DNA from: Dama dama
Taxonomy: Eukaryota; Chordata; Mammalia; Artiodactyla; Cervidae
DNA length: 64,000 bases
NCBI RefSeq assembly: GCF_033118175.1
Contig: NC_083703.1
Span: forward strand, 81,621,001-81,685,000
Direction: 5' to 3'
Shown here: piece after piece, positions 11,403 through 21,582 of the stretch
How positions within the stretch are numbered: position 1 is the first letter of the stretch
How the letters are laid out: the number at the start of each line of letters is the position of its first letter
Notes under the pieces: generated by a model
What the model was told of the DNA's origin: nothing
What the model saw: only the letters and a program-made list of their open reading frames with translations
Databases searched by the model: none
Position numbers and translations under genes: made by a program

Positions 11403-12627
11403 CTCTGCCAAGCCTCTTCTTCCACACTGCCTTGATATGTACTTATCGCGTATATGAAGGAATGAATTTCCCAATACTTTCTGAGCTCTTGGTTTTTCGA
11501 TGGATTCTTAACCAGGTGCATAATCCATGGTTTGGAGTAGCAGACATGGCATTTAGGCAAAGTAGTTGCTGAGGACATCAAAGCTCTAAGTGCTTCTGTA
11601 TGGACACAGTGTTCTTGTACCCAAATCCTTATCCTCTCAAAGGGCAGAAGGTCCAACTTAAACTCCTTATTTTTCTTTCTCTGGGTGTCCTTCAGCTGGT
11701 TTCTGTTAGTGTATGGCCATCAGAAAGAGTGCTGGGGCGTCTGGGACATTAGCTAAAGTGCCCAAGGTCACAGTCAGCAGGTAGAGAGGAGTCGGGACTG
11801 TTAGTAGTCCCCACTTGTGCATTGGCAGGTCTGCGGCGGGTGAACGGGAACATCTTTGCCCCATCTTGTGTCTTCTCTGGAGCTGCGAGGGGACGCGGCC
11901 GTACGAGGTTATGTAAGACCATCACTCCTTTGATGTGCTTTTCTCTTGACTTCCTTTCCTTTCCTCCCCCCTCTCCCATTTTCTTCTGACTTGCCTTGGG
12001 GAGTTGGCCCATTATTTTACTGAAGGCCCCCAGCAACGGTTTTAATGCATCGTAAAGCTGCTTGTGAAACAGCGCCAAACAAATCTTTTGGGTTGGGGGC
12101 AGAGTGTGAATGAAATAAAAGAGCTTGTGGGTGGAGGTTCTCAGAGACCTATGGAAGAGCCTCTGAGGTCAATTTTTGTTCATTATCCACACTTTCTGGG
12201 CCACACTGACCCCTGAAGGGCATATGCCTTTGAATGTACAGATGAATGCAGTGCAAACCAAAGGCCTAATTTCTGGTCTATTTAGAGGCCTTGAGTGCAT
12301 TTTCGTCCCCTTCATGCACACTGGTGGCCTCCTGGCCAGATATGGTCCTTAAGTGGCATTTTGACCTTGGAGGTTAAAAAACAGCTTAAAGAAAATGGAA
12401 AAAATAGCAACATTAAAAATTCAGATTATTTCCTATAAAAATTCAAGACTTCTGGTTTCTCTTAAATAATCAGAAGTGTGACTGCTCTGGTCTCACCTTT
12501 CCCGTGTAAATGCCCGACCGTCTATGAAGCTCTGTGTCGTGGGAGGTCTCTTGTCTCCATTCATTCACGTTCTTCGTCTAAACCCCGATGGAATTTGAGG
12601 TTGTGACTCCTGTTACTTTCTGTAAGT
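11403..12627. other. DOK5 intron sequence, nothing recognised
   Basis: About 1.2 kb. The minus-strand frames at 11399-11656 and 11749-12078 show no domain or splice context. Confidence 0.5.
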
Positions 12628-12745
12628 GGTGAGTGTGTATGTATAAGTGTGTGTGTGTAAGTGTGTGTGTGTATAAGTGTGTGTGTGCATGTGTGTGTGT
12701 GTGTGTGTGTAAGTGTTTGTATGTGTGTGACTGTGCGTGTCTTTC
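12628..12745. repeat. (TG)n microsatellite, interrupted
   Basis: Runs of TG/GT interrupted by TA and AA (GTGTATGTATAAGTGTGTGT). The longest uninterrupted stretch is near 12690-12710. Confidence 0.95.
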
Positions 12746-14207
12746 AGATCCTTAGATGAAGGCAAGGAAAGTCTGTGTACTTTCAGAAGTACATGATGCT
12801 CTGTTTTGATTTCATTTACTTCTGATCACAATAATCATTGAATCAAATGTCACTAAAGGATGGTTGTGGTGGATTCATGAAGTTAACCAAAAGCAGACAC
12901 TGGATAAAATAATGATTTTTTTCAAAGAGTTTTTGCCAATTAGTGAATCATAATATAAACTAAGCACTTCACCACTAGTCTTAAAAGCAGAAGAGAAAAC
13001 ATCAGCATTTTATAAGTTGACAGATGAATAGATAGCTAGATGACACCTAGATGATAGATTAAATAGATCAACAGGTGTATTTGGTCATAACCTAAACTCT
13101 GTTACTGTGGGTTGCAATTACAAAAACCTTAAAGCCACTGGGTCATCAAGTTTTAGAAACACAGCTGCAGGTTTGCTTTTATATGAATCAATCATCCTGT
13201 AAGTATTTCCCAGTTAACAGGAAACTTCATACTTTCTGAAATCAGGGTTGACATCTAAGTAAGTAAATAAATGATGACCTCTGCCCTAAAAGATACAGAA
13301 GGCCACTTCTTTCTCTTAAATAATTGATTGCAGTTACCCTTCTTCTAACAAGGTGTATTTCCATATTTGGTGGGAAAAAATGTGAAAAAAAAAATTAAAA
13401 CCTTGCAGAACTAAGTGCCAAGTAGCAGAGTCAAATTTACTTGGGTCAAGTAAAGAGTGGATAGCAGTGAGGAGGGAAGTATTTTAGGAAGTCTTCAGGA
13501 GCAAAACGGGACTTGAATAAAAATGCTTTGAATTTTAGTTTTTAATTCTTTGAATTAAAATGACAATTAAAATCACATGATCCACCTCATAAGCTAGTTT
13601 TTATGTTAGCTTGTTGAAAGAACCTTCTAATTTTTCTCTTTCTTCTTAGATGGTCCATACTAGCGAAATTCAAGCCAGCAGGTTTTGACCAATTAACATA
13701 CTCTGTGCTATACATGCTGAAGACTGCCATATGGCCGGGATATTGAGCCAACTGTAGATAATTAGATGAGGATAAATCTTCCTTTTTTTTACTGCACTAA
13801 TTGCATAGACTGGAATAGATAAAATCATTAACAGTAGTTTGGGTTGAAAATTGGTTTGGTTTCCATGCTGTGTTAAAAAGTTCTTTTGATGTGAGCCTTT
13901 TGATGTGAGCCTCTCGATGTGAGCAAAACTCGGGCAGTCAGGCCAGTGTTCAGTTTTTAGTAAGAGTCTCAGCGGTGGAAGGAGAGGGGTTGTGTCTTAG
14001 AATAACCAAGTAATTATTAATAATTGTAAATAATGTAATAATTGAATAGTGTTCTTTAAAACAAAAGCAACCTCTTAGTTTACTGTTGATATATGTATGT
14101 AATTAAAATCAGAACTGTAAAAAAATATCCTTTTGAAAATTATCCAACTCTTCAAAATTATTAAGAATAATTAAATACATTCATTAATTATGTATACCCA
14201 CACCACT
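12746..14207. other. AT-rich DOK5 intron sequence, nothing recognised
   Basis: About 1.46 kb of AT-rich DNA. A short degenerate GATA-like patch is at 13018-13070, and TTTTGATGTGAGCC is repeated at about 13884-13912. Confidence 0.5.
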
Positions 14208-14263
14208 GTATATATATGTATTTTATGTGTGTGTATACAAATATATATATATATATATATACG
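14208..14263. repeat. (TA)n/(TG)n simple repeat
   Basis: TGTATATATATGTATTTTAT is followed by GTGTGTGTATAC and a run of about ten AT units. It directly precedes a SINE. Confidence 0.9.
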
Positions 14264-14271
14264 TACTCTTG

Positions 14272-14444
14272 CAATCCATGTGGACACATGGATTCAGTTC
14301 CTGGATCAGAAAGATCCCCTGATGGAGGAAGATGGCAACCCACCCCAGAATTCTTGCCTGGGAAGTCCCATGGACAGAGGAGTCTGGTGGGCTGTACAGT
14401 CCATAGAGTTGCAAAGAGTCGGACACAACTGAGTGACTAAGCAC
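14272..14444 (+). mobile_element. Bov-tA SINE with a decayed head
   Basis: The Bov-A body is clear (GAAAGATCCCCTGATGGAGG, ATTCTTGCCTGGGAAGTCCC, AAGAGTCGGACACAACTGAG). The tRNA-like head is largely replaced by simple repeat. The tail merges with the CA array that follows. Confidence 0.85.
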
Positions 14445-14671
14445 ACGTACAAAACACAGACACACACACAGATACACACACCTGCACATGCACCCCCACA
14501 CACGCACACACATGCGCACACACGCGCACACACACCCCCCCCCCACACACACGCGCGCACACACACCCCCCCCACGCACGCACACACGCGCACGCACACA
14601 CATGCGCACACGCGTGCGCACACACCCACACCCACACACACATGCACACACACACACACACACACACATAC
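14445..14671. repeat. Compound (CA)n microsatellite with C runs and CG/CA stretches
   Basis: About 225 bp of CA dinucleotides interrupted by C runs (11 C at 14535-14545) and CACGCGCGCAC segments, ending in a pure CA run at 14647-14667. Open frames on both strands here are only repeat translation. Confidence 0.97.
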
Positions 14672-15435
14672 AGTAGCTAAAACACACTGGCTTCTGGTCT
14701 AATTATATGTACCATTCTTCCTTATCAATACAGTTCATTTCTGTTTTTTAACAGCCTGAGGTAGAGATGATCCCACTCTTAATCCCTAACATTAATGATG
14801 AAACCCACATGTCTTTCCTTGAGTTCCCTCCTTCTCTTACATTCCATGCATTAATTCAAGTTATGTCTATTTAAAATACTCTTGGCTACATTTGGTTTAT
14901 CACATGGAGTGAAAATCTGGAGTAAAATTGGATTGATGATTTTGGAAAGCAGAGGTGATTTCAGAAATAAAATCATTCTGCAAGCCATTGTCCGTAAGGA
15001 GGATCAGGTCAGAATCTGAGAGTCATAGAATCCTTTCTCACCTCTGAGCTGGAAGGCACCATTTCTGGTGAGTTTACGAGTTGTGAGCTGTGGTGGGAAG
15101 GCCTTGCCTGGCGTCCTCTTTGACAGTCTTGGGAAGTAGAGGGATTGTACTAAAAGTCCAGAAGCAATTTGTTCATTAGCCTTCAATAAAACCTTCAGGA
15201 CAAAAAACACGGGGCACCAACACGTTGGCTTGAGGTGATGGTCCCCTGCCCGTGTGTCTGTATTAGTAACAAGTCGTCGCACACTTTGATTCCAGTTAAC
15301 TCCATTCAGCACATGTGAACGGGAATCCTGATCTCATACAAAATCAGTGAAGCTGATCTTGGGCTGTTCCAGGCTCTGGGAGCATTGAGCTTGGAGAAGC
15401 TGGTTTTCAGAAGCTCTCTGCCTTTGTTTTCACAG
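14672..15435. other. End of the DOK5 intron upstream of the first visible exon
   Basis: About 760 bp, with no repeat recognised. The acceptor pyrimidine tract CCTTTGTTTTCACAG at 15421-15435 closes the intron. Confidence 0.6.
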
Positions 15436-15571
15436 GATGTGTGAGACTGGTGAAGGGCTGTTTATCTTTCAAACGCGAGATGGGGAGGCCATCTACCAGA
15501 AGGTCCACTCGGCCGCGCTGGCCATAGCAGAGCAGCACCAGCGCCTGCTGCAGAGCGTGAAGAACTCCATG
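15436..15571 (+). CDS. DOK5: DOK5 coding exon (third from last), C-terminal part of the PTB domain
   Basis: DOK5 is a cytoplasmic docking adaptor. Its PH and IRS-type PTB domains couple receptor tyrosine kinases such as RET to MAPK signalling. This exon encodes 45 codons, starting MCETGEGLFIFQTRDGEA and ending LLQSVKNSM, which correspond to about residues 201-245 of the 306-residue human protein and finish the PTB fold, including the final helix (AALAIAEQHQRLLQSV). The acceptor is a pyrimidine tract plus CACAG at 15431-15435. The single G at 15436 completes an Arg codon split with the previous exon, which lies outside the window. The donor is ATG|GTGCGT at 15571/15572, leaving phase 0. One change from remembered human DOK5 is seen: Gln for Glu in AEQHQRLL. 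DOK4 and DOK6 are close paralogues, but the match with the two downstream exons is specific to DOK5. The ATG at 15437 is internal, not a start codon. Confidence 0.96.
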
Positions 15572-15837
15572 GTGCGTCTGGGGCCCAGCGCGCGGCGGCG
15601 GGGCGGTCTGGAGTTTCTGTGCTGAAAATGTGATCAGTGTTCTGGGGGCAGATGCTTTCCTTCTACGCTCAGCAAAGTGTTACTCGGATGACACGCACCC
15701 TTGGAAAGCTTCAGAGCGTCACTTGGGAGCACGGGAAGCATCCGCCCGCCTGTCATCTGCTCACGCACTGGATGCCTCCCTTGCAATGAGTGTGTTTAAT
15801 CAGTGCATTCCTGCAGCAGAATGCTGTCCACTGAGTG

Positions 15838-16144
15838 AGTTATAAAAAGCAAGTGTATTTCATTCTCACTGGGAGACTGAGAAGTCTGAGAGCAGGGTGC
15901 TGGCGGATTCTGGGGGGACACTTCCTGGTTTGTAACTGGCTGTCTTTTTACTGTGTCTCAAATGGCAGAAGGGTGAGGGGTCTCTCTGGGTTCCCTCTTG
16001 TAAGAGCGCTAATACCATTCATGGGGGCTCTGCCCTCAGGACCCAGCCCCTGCCGTATACCTGACTGTCTAATAACATCACTTGGGGGTTAAGGTTTGAA
16101 CATATCAATTTGGGGCTGGGAACACAATATTCAGTCCATTGCAG
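15838..16144 (-). mobile_element. ERVL-MaLR (MLT/MST-type) LTR fragment
   Basis: On the minus strand it opens TGCAATGGACTGAATATTGT and continues with decayed CCCCAAATTGATATGTTC, TTAACCCCCAAGTGATG and CTGAGGGCAGAGCCCCCATG blocks, matching the start of MaLR LTRs. It is ancient and coding-free. Confidence 0.6.
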
Positions 16145-16225
16145 TCTGCATATATATACATTAAAATCCATTTGGCTTATATATGGACAGCTATAGACAC
16201 AACTCCATGAGTTATCTACCTCTGA

Positions 16226-16418
16226 AAGTGAGAGTCGCTCAGTCGTGTCCGACTCTTTGCAACCCCAAGAGTATGCAGTCTGTGGAATTCTCCAGGCCAG
16301 AATACTGGAGTGGGTAACCTTTCCCTTCTCCACGGGATCTTCCCAACCCAGGGATCAAACCCAGGTCTCCTGCATTGCGGGTAGATTCTTTACCAACTGA
16401 GCTATCATAGAAGCCCAT
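16226..16418 (-). mobile_element. Bov-tA SINE
   Basis: The minus strand reads GGCTTCTATGATAGCTCAGT, GGTTTGATCCC and the Bov-A body. It ends AAGAGTCGGACACGACTGAG. Confidence 0.92.
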
Positions 16419-17123
16419 ATATACTTATAAGTGTAACAGAAGTTGTAATTTCAAATGTCAGCAGTGGTCAGAGAGAAAAGGTAAGTGAGAGAAGAGAGCT
16501 GAGAGGAAACTCACGACCAGACAACTGTTGACATGAGATCATGGTTTCTGTGTAGGAGAGTTCTTGATTTTTTTTCTATATATATCAAGACTTTGAGTCT
16601 GTATAGTATCTTCCAGTTTGTAAGTGTTGGAAGTTAATTCCACTTAAAACCAACAAAAATCAGTAATACTTTGTAGGACAAAGAAAACCTATTTGTAAGA
16701 CTCCATTCTGCCCACCGTGTGTTTGCTGTGTCTAGGGGGTAAACCTTCATAGTCAGCAGTGTGTAAAGACATCCAGGGACTGTGCTTTGTATGGAGAATT
16801 GTGATTCATGAGTTTCTTCTTTACGAACAGTAAATTTACAAAATCTGAAGTGAATGTGCAACAGTTAAATAATGCAACTCATGAATTGTGACTGCAAACA
16901 CATGCATAGAGAGTCACATCTGGGAAAGAAATCTGCAGAACCAAAAGGAACTGGGTTGGCATGGGAAGGTTAAGGCAATTTGAAAAGTCTGTGATTTAAC
17001 CATGTGGGGTGGTTGGATTTAAAGAGGGGGAAAGCATGCCAGTAATATGATCCATCCCAAAGCAGCCAGGGATTATTCCCTAATGACTTATGCGTGCTGT
17101 GATGTGGGATTTTAGAGCAAGGA
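16419..17123. other. DOK5 intron sequence, nothing recognised
   Basis: About 700 bp with no identified element. Confidence 0.5.
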
Positions 17124-17290
17124 TCAGCAAATTTTTAATACAGGGTGAGATAGTAATATTTCAGGCTTTCTGGACGAAGACAGTCTCTGCTGCAGCTCTT
17201 TAGCTCTGCCATTGCAGAGCAAGTGATAGCATAGGTCATGTGGATTCAAATGGACATGGCTGTGTTCCAAAGGAAACTTTAACAGACAGT
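17124..17290 (+). mobile_element. hAT-type MITE (same family as the one hit by BovB at 52.06 kb)
   Basis: It begins CAGCAAATTTTTAATACAGG and keeps AGTAATATTTCAGGCTTTCT, CTCTGCCATTGCAGAG and ATGGCTGTGTTCC blocks. It is truncated before the end seen in other copies. Confidence 0.75.
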
Positions 17291-17462
17291 GAAATTCAAA
17301 TTTCACTTGATTTTTCACATATCATGAAATATTCTTCTGATTTCCCCCTCAACCATGTAGAAATGTTCCTTCTGAACTAATAGAGTCTTGGCATCCATTT
17401 TCCCATATTCTTCCCAATTCTGGATATTGCAGTAGAGGTGGATAAATGCATGGATGGATGAA

Positions 17463-17508
17463 TAGAAAGAAAAAGGAAGAAGGAAGAAAGAAAGAAAAGA
17501 AGAAAGAA
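17463..17508. repeat. Purine (GAAA/GGAA)n simple repeat
   Basis: An imperfect run of AGAAAGAAAAAGGAAGAAGG type, all purine on the + strand. Confidence 0.9.
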
Positions 17509-18382
17509 TTCAAGTCATTTTGAACTTACAGGGCAACGTGTCACTGCATTAAAACTGTGAGCTTCTCAAGATGCCTTTAAATGTCTGAAGGTTTTTTTTA
17601 AGATTACCTTTTTGTAAAGCCATCAATTAGCATAAATCCGTCTGTACTTGAAAGGGAGGTTCTGCACGCACATGTGTTTCCATTTATAACCTCATTACTT
17701 CCACTAAAAATTAATCAGAAATATGAGTAATTCGTTCAGATCATCCCTTTGCAAATTTAACTGTAATATAATGTTGTTTGCTCTTAATTTGCTGTATGCT
17801 TAACAAGCTCTATGAAATGAATGTGATTTTAAAAGTAAAAACATCCTGTTTTAAATGGAAATGAGTAAACTTCAAAATGGGATCTGAATCTCAAGGGAGT
17901 TAAAACTGGGGCTTGCAGAATGCTTAAAAATCAACATCCTTGAATCGATCTCTGATTAGGGGAGAAAAGAGATACTGTGCTAAAATGAAATGAATTGAGA
18001 TGATGCTATAATATTTCAGTTATAGTCTTGCGTTTTCTGCTCACTGGGAGAGGGTCTGTAGATTGGGTATATTTCTACTAGGCATTGCCATTATGCCACT
18101 ACTGGCTGGCATCTCTGAGATAGTCAAGGTCATAAATGGAGAAAGATGGTGAAGCTAATCTCATTAGGCAGCCCTAAACCTAAATCTCAATGACAGTTTG
18201 CTGCCGCTGTTGTAAAACTCCCAAGACAGAACGCTTTACCCATGACAGTTTGAAACTGCAGCCTTGTGTGAAATGGTTTGAATCAGACTTATGACCCTGA
18301 ATCCCAGAAGTCATAAAGAGGAGACATGTGAGTCAGATAGTAATTATTATTTTTATTTTTATTATCATCACTGTTATTACTG
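17509..18382. other. DOK5 intron sequence, nothing recognised
   Basis: About 870 bp, AT-rich, with no repeat or exon seen. Confidence 0.5.
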
Positions 18383-18878
18383 TGATAGGCTGAATGATGG
18401 CTCCCTGAGGATCTTCCACATCTTGATCCCTGGAGCTTTTGAGCATTATCTTCTATGGCAAAAGGGACTTTGCCATTGTGATTCAGTTAAAGCTCCTGAG
18501 ATGGGGAGATTGTGCAGGATTATTCCAGTGGCACAGTGTCATCACCAGGTCCCTGTAAGAAGGAAACAGAGGAGTCAGAGTCGGACAGAAGTGACGTGGC
18601 CATGAAAGCAAAGGTACAGAGAGAGATTTGAAGCGTCTACCCTGATGGTTATGGAGACAGAGGAGCTAGGACCCAAAGGTTACCGATGACCTCTAGAAAT
18701 TAGAATGAGGAAGGACATGGACACTCTCCCGGAACCTCCAACAGTGACCAGGACAGCAGGCGCCGTGAGTTTAGTCCAGTGAACCTTATTTCAGACTTCC
18801 AGCCTCTAGAGCCACTGGGGATATGTCTGTGTTGTTTTAATCCCAAGTTGTGACAATAGCCAGAGGTAACTAATACAG
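18383..18878 (+). mobile_element. ERVL-MaLR (MLT1-like) LTR, near full length
   Basis: It starts TGATAGGCTGAATGATGGCT. It continues with GGCAAAAGGGACTTTGCCAT, GATGGGGAGATTGTGCAGGA and TTCCAGCCTCTAGAGCCACT, and ends GAGGTAACTAATACAG. No internal viral genes are attached. Confidence 0.75.
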
Positions 18879-18976
18879 TTACGATTGTATTAGTTACCAT
18901 TGTAATACAATTATTAAAAGTATAATAATGTATGCAATTTTATACAATTACAATTTTATTAGTTACAATTGTAGTC
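18879..18976. repeat. AT-rich stretch with ATTGTAATAC/ATTACAAT inverted words
   Basis: The words GATTGTATTAGTTACCATTG, TAATACAATTATT and ATTAGTTACAATTGTAGT occur in both orientations, so the stretch could fold into hairpins. It borders a BovB fragment, and TTACAATT recurs at its far edge. Confidence 0.5.
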
Positions 18977-19561
18977 ACTGTTGTTATTCAGCGTGTCCAG
19001 CTCTTTGCAACCCCGTGGACTGCAGCACGCCAGGCTTCCGTGTCCTTCCCTGTCTCCCGGAGTTTGCTCAAACTCATGTCCATTGAGTCAGTGATGCCAT
19101 CCAACCATCTCATCCTCTTTCACTCCTTTCTTCTCTTGCCCTCCATCTTTCCCAGCATCAAGGTCTTTTCTAATGAGTCAGTTCTTCACATCAGGTGGCC
19201 AAAGTATTGGAGCTTCAGCTTCAGCATTAGTCCTTCCAATGAATATTCAATTCAGGGTTGATTTCCTTTAGGATTGATTGGTTTGATCTTCTTGCTGTTC
19301 AAGGGACTGTCAAAGGTCTTCTCCAACACCACAGTTCAAAAGTATCATTCTTGGCATTCAGCCTTCTTTATGGTTCAACTCTCACATCCATACATGACCA
19401 CTGGAAAAACCATATCTTTGACTATACAGGCCTTTGTTGGCAAAATGATGTCTCTGCTTTTTAATATGCTGTCTAGGTTTGTCATAGCTTTACTTTCGAG
19501 GAGTAAGTGTCTTTTAATTTCATGGCTGCATTCACTGTCTGCAGTGATTTTGGAGCCCAAG
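18977..19561 (-). mobile_element. BovB LINE 3' part
   Basis: The minus strand encodes in turn degraded SKITADSECSHEIKRHLLLE, NLDSILKSRDI, VVMYGCES and RMRWLDGIT-type blocks of the BovB frame, so about 580 bp of 3' end is kept. TTACAATT at both edges may be a target duplication. Confidence 0.92.
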
Positions 19562-19897
19562 AATTACAATTACAATAATTACAATTATAATATTATAATA
19601 ATGAAAATGTGTTGCGTCTCTACTCTGTAACAGACAATAATGCACGGGCTTTGTGTGTACTTTCTGGCCATCACAATGACCCTTGGATCAGAGGCCTAGT
19701 GCTACCAGCTTGGAAGTAGCAGGGCTCAGATTTGGATCAGGTGTGCTGGGCAATCCCCACTTCACGCTTTTTCTCAAAATCAGGCATGTTTTCTTTGCCC
19801 TTCATGAGATCTGCTCACTGCCGTTAATGGCTGACACTTAAAAGTTAAGATATTTCACATAAAACTCAATTTCTGTATCATCTTGAAAAGGGAAAAG
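19562..19897. other. DOK5 intron sequence, nothing recognised
   Basis: It starts AT-rich. No element was identified. Confidence 0.45.
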
Positions 19898-20190
19898 GTC
19901 CCGCAGCTCTCACCCCGACGTGGCCACCGCCGGAGCCGCCCCCCTTTGGGGGGCCGGGGTCTTCGGTTCTCCGAGGCCCCCGCCTCCCCCTGGCCCCCGG
20001 CAGGTGGCTCCCGGCGCTGTGGCCGGTGAAGTCCCGCCTGTATCACTACACGTGACCGCTTCCCGCTGCCAGGTGAGAAAGCCACTAAGTGCGCCCCAGA
20101 ACAGCACACATTTATGACGTCATAAGTGGTCGCCGCGCGTCAGGAGTGCTGACGTGACTCACCTGGGCCCTCAGCCTCGGATTCTCACAA
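19898..20190. promoter_or_regulatory. CpG-rich patch with E-box, CRE and AP-1 motifs (candidate regulatory element)
   Basis: A GC- and CpG-rich segment in an otherwise AT-leaning intron. It contains CACGTG at 20049-20054, the full CRE TGACGTCA at 20115-20122, a CRE-like TGACGTGA at 20150-20157, and TGACTCA (AP-1) at 20155-20161 overlapping it. No exon or repeat was recognised in it. Enhancer or promoter activity is an inference from motif clustering only. Confidence 0.4.
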
Positions 20191-20199
20191 GGCTGAGCT

Positions 20200-20386
20200 G
20201 CTCTAGGCCCGGGGGCCCCAGCCTGCGGGATCTCATGCCGGATGGTCTGAGGTGGAACGGGTGCGATGATGACAGAAGCAAAGTTCACAATAAATAGAGT
20301 GACTTAAATCACCCCTCCCCCCAGTCCACGGAAAGGTTGTCTTCCACGAAACCGGGCCCTGGCGCCAGAAGGGCTGGAGGCTGCGT
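20200..20386 (+). mobile_element. hAT-Charlie-type element, 3' end fragment
   Basis: GATCTCATGCCGGATGGTCT, GAGGTGGAACGGGTGCGATG, AGTCCACGGAAAGGTTGTCT and TCCACGAAACCGGGCCCTGG match the 3' end of a common Charlie-derived MITE. A 30-40 bp AT-rich piece lies within it. Confidence 0.65.
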
Positions 20387-21023
20387 CTACCGTCTTACCT
20401 CAAGGTTAGATTGGGGAGGCACCGGCTCACAACCTCGCCGGTTGTCGGTGGGCGTTAATTCCTTGGGGCTGCGGGATTTAAGCGCCCCAGTTTCCTGCTG
20501 GCTGGTGGATGAAGGCCGTCCTCGCTCCCAGAGGCTGTCCTCCGTTTCTTGCCATCTTCCTGCTTGTTTGATCAAAGCCAGCAAAAAAGACTCCCCTTCA
20601 CCCTGAGGGCCACGACCCTATGTGGCCCCCTTGTGGTCGCGACATCCCGTCACCCCACAGGGGCTGTTGGCTGGAAGCGAGTCACAAGTGCTTCCTGCGG
20701 TCGAGGGAGGGAACCCCAGAAGAGAGTGCACGCATGGAGGAGGAGACTGGGGGCCACCTCACTGTCTGTCTCCACAGCGTGCAAACTTCTGGAATGACGC
20801 TTAGTGCTCATGGTGTTTAGACTTCATGGTGTTTTGCTAATAATCCTATTTGTTTATAAAGCCTCTGCTAAGTGACAGGCTCTTCAGTAACAGCAGCCAT
20901 ACCGCTTGTCAAGCCCGACCTTTTCTCTATAATCATGACAGTATCTCTGTGAAGTAGATTCATCCCCTCATTCTCATTCATTTGTTCACTCACGAATGTT
21001 TACTGAGGATGTCATCTGCTTTG
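20387..21023. other. DOK5 intron sequence, nothing recognised
   Basis: About 640 bp. Overlapping short frames at 20337-20820 have no recognised domain. Confidence 0.5.
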
Positions 21024-21233
21024 GGGCTTCCGCAGTGGCTCCGTGGTAAAGAATCCGCCTGCCAATGTAGGAGACGTAGGTTCGATCTCTGGGTTGGGAA
21101 GATCCCCTGGACAAGGATATAGCCACCCACTCTGGTGTTATTGCCTGGAAAATCCCGTGGAGAGAGGAGCCTAGTGGGCTGCCGTCCATGGGGTCGCAAA
21201 AAGAGTCGGACGTGACTTAGCAACTACAGCAAC
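21024..21233 (+). mobile_element. Bov-tA SINE, full length
   Basis: GGGGCTTCCGCAGTGGCTCC head, GGTTCGATCTCTG B box, and a body ending AGAGTCGGACGTGACTTAGC. Confidence 0.93.
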
Positions 21234-21355
21234 AGTCTGCTGTTTTGTGCTCTCGGGTATAGTGGTAATCGACAGGTAAAGCCCATGATCCCACGGGACT
21301 TAGCATTCAAGGGAGGATTATTCATTTCGTGACCCTTGACCTGGAAGGAATCTCT

Positions 21356-21450
21356 CCAGATGCTACAGATGAGAAAACAGATGCTCACAGTGGTGAGGTC
21401 ACTTGCCTGCAGCTGTAGAGCTCATTACTGCTAGGGCCAGGGATGCAGGA
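21356..21450 (+). mobile_element. Possible MIR fragment
   Basis: CAGATGAGAAAACAGATGCT is followed by GAGGTCACTTGCCTGCAGCT and GGGCCAGGGATGCAGG, which is the MIR 3' half layout. Confidence 0.5.
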
Positions 21451-21472
21451 TCTTCTGCGTGGTTCTTTTTTA

Positions 21473-21582
21473 AACTTTTTATTTTATATTGGAGTATAGC
21501 CGATTAACAATGTTGCGATAGGTTCAGGTGCGCAGCAGAGCAACTCAGCCTTACACACATGTATCCATTCTCCCAGACCCAT
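21473..21582 (+). mobile_element. L1 3'-end fragment
   Basis: TATATTGGAGTATAGCCGAT, TTCAGGTGCGCAGCAGAGC and ACACATGTATCCATTCTCCC follow the artiodactyl L1 3' UTR. Confidence 0.65.

Noticed and set aside
14223..14702. Cys/Val- and His/Thr-rich frames
   Set aside because: Direct translation of the CA/TG microsatellite.
15437..15625. Reading the frame past 15571 as a single 62-codon protein starting at ATG 15437
   Set aside because: The ATG is an internal Met of DOK5. Similarity stops exactly at the donor GTGCGT at 15572, and the frame continues into intron by chance.
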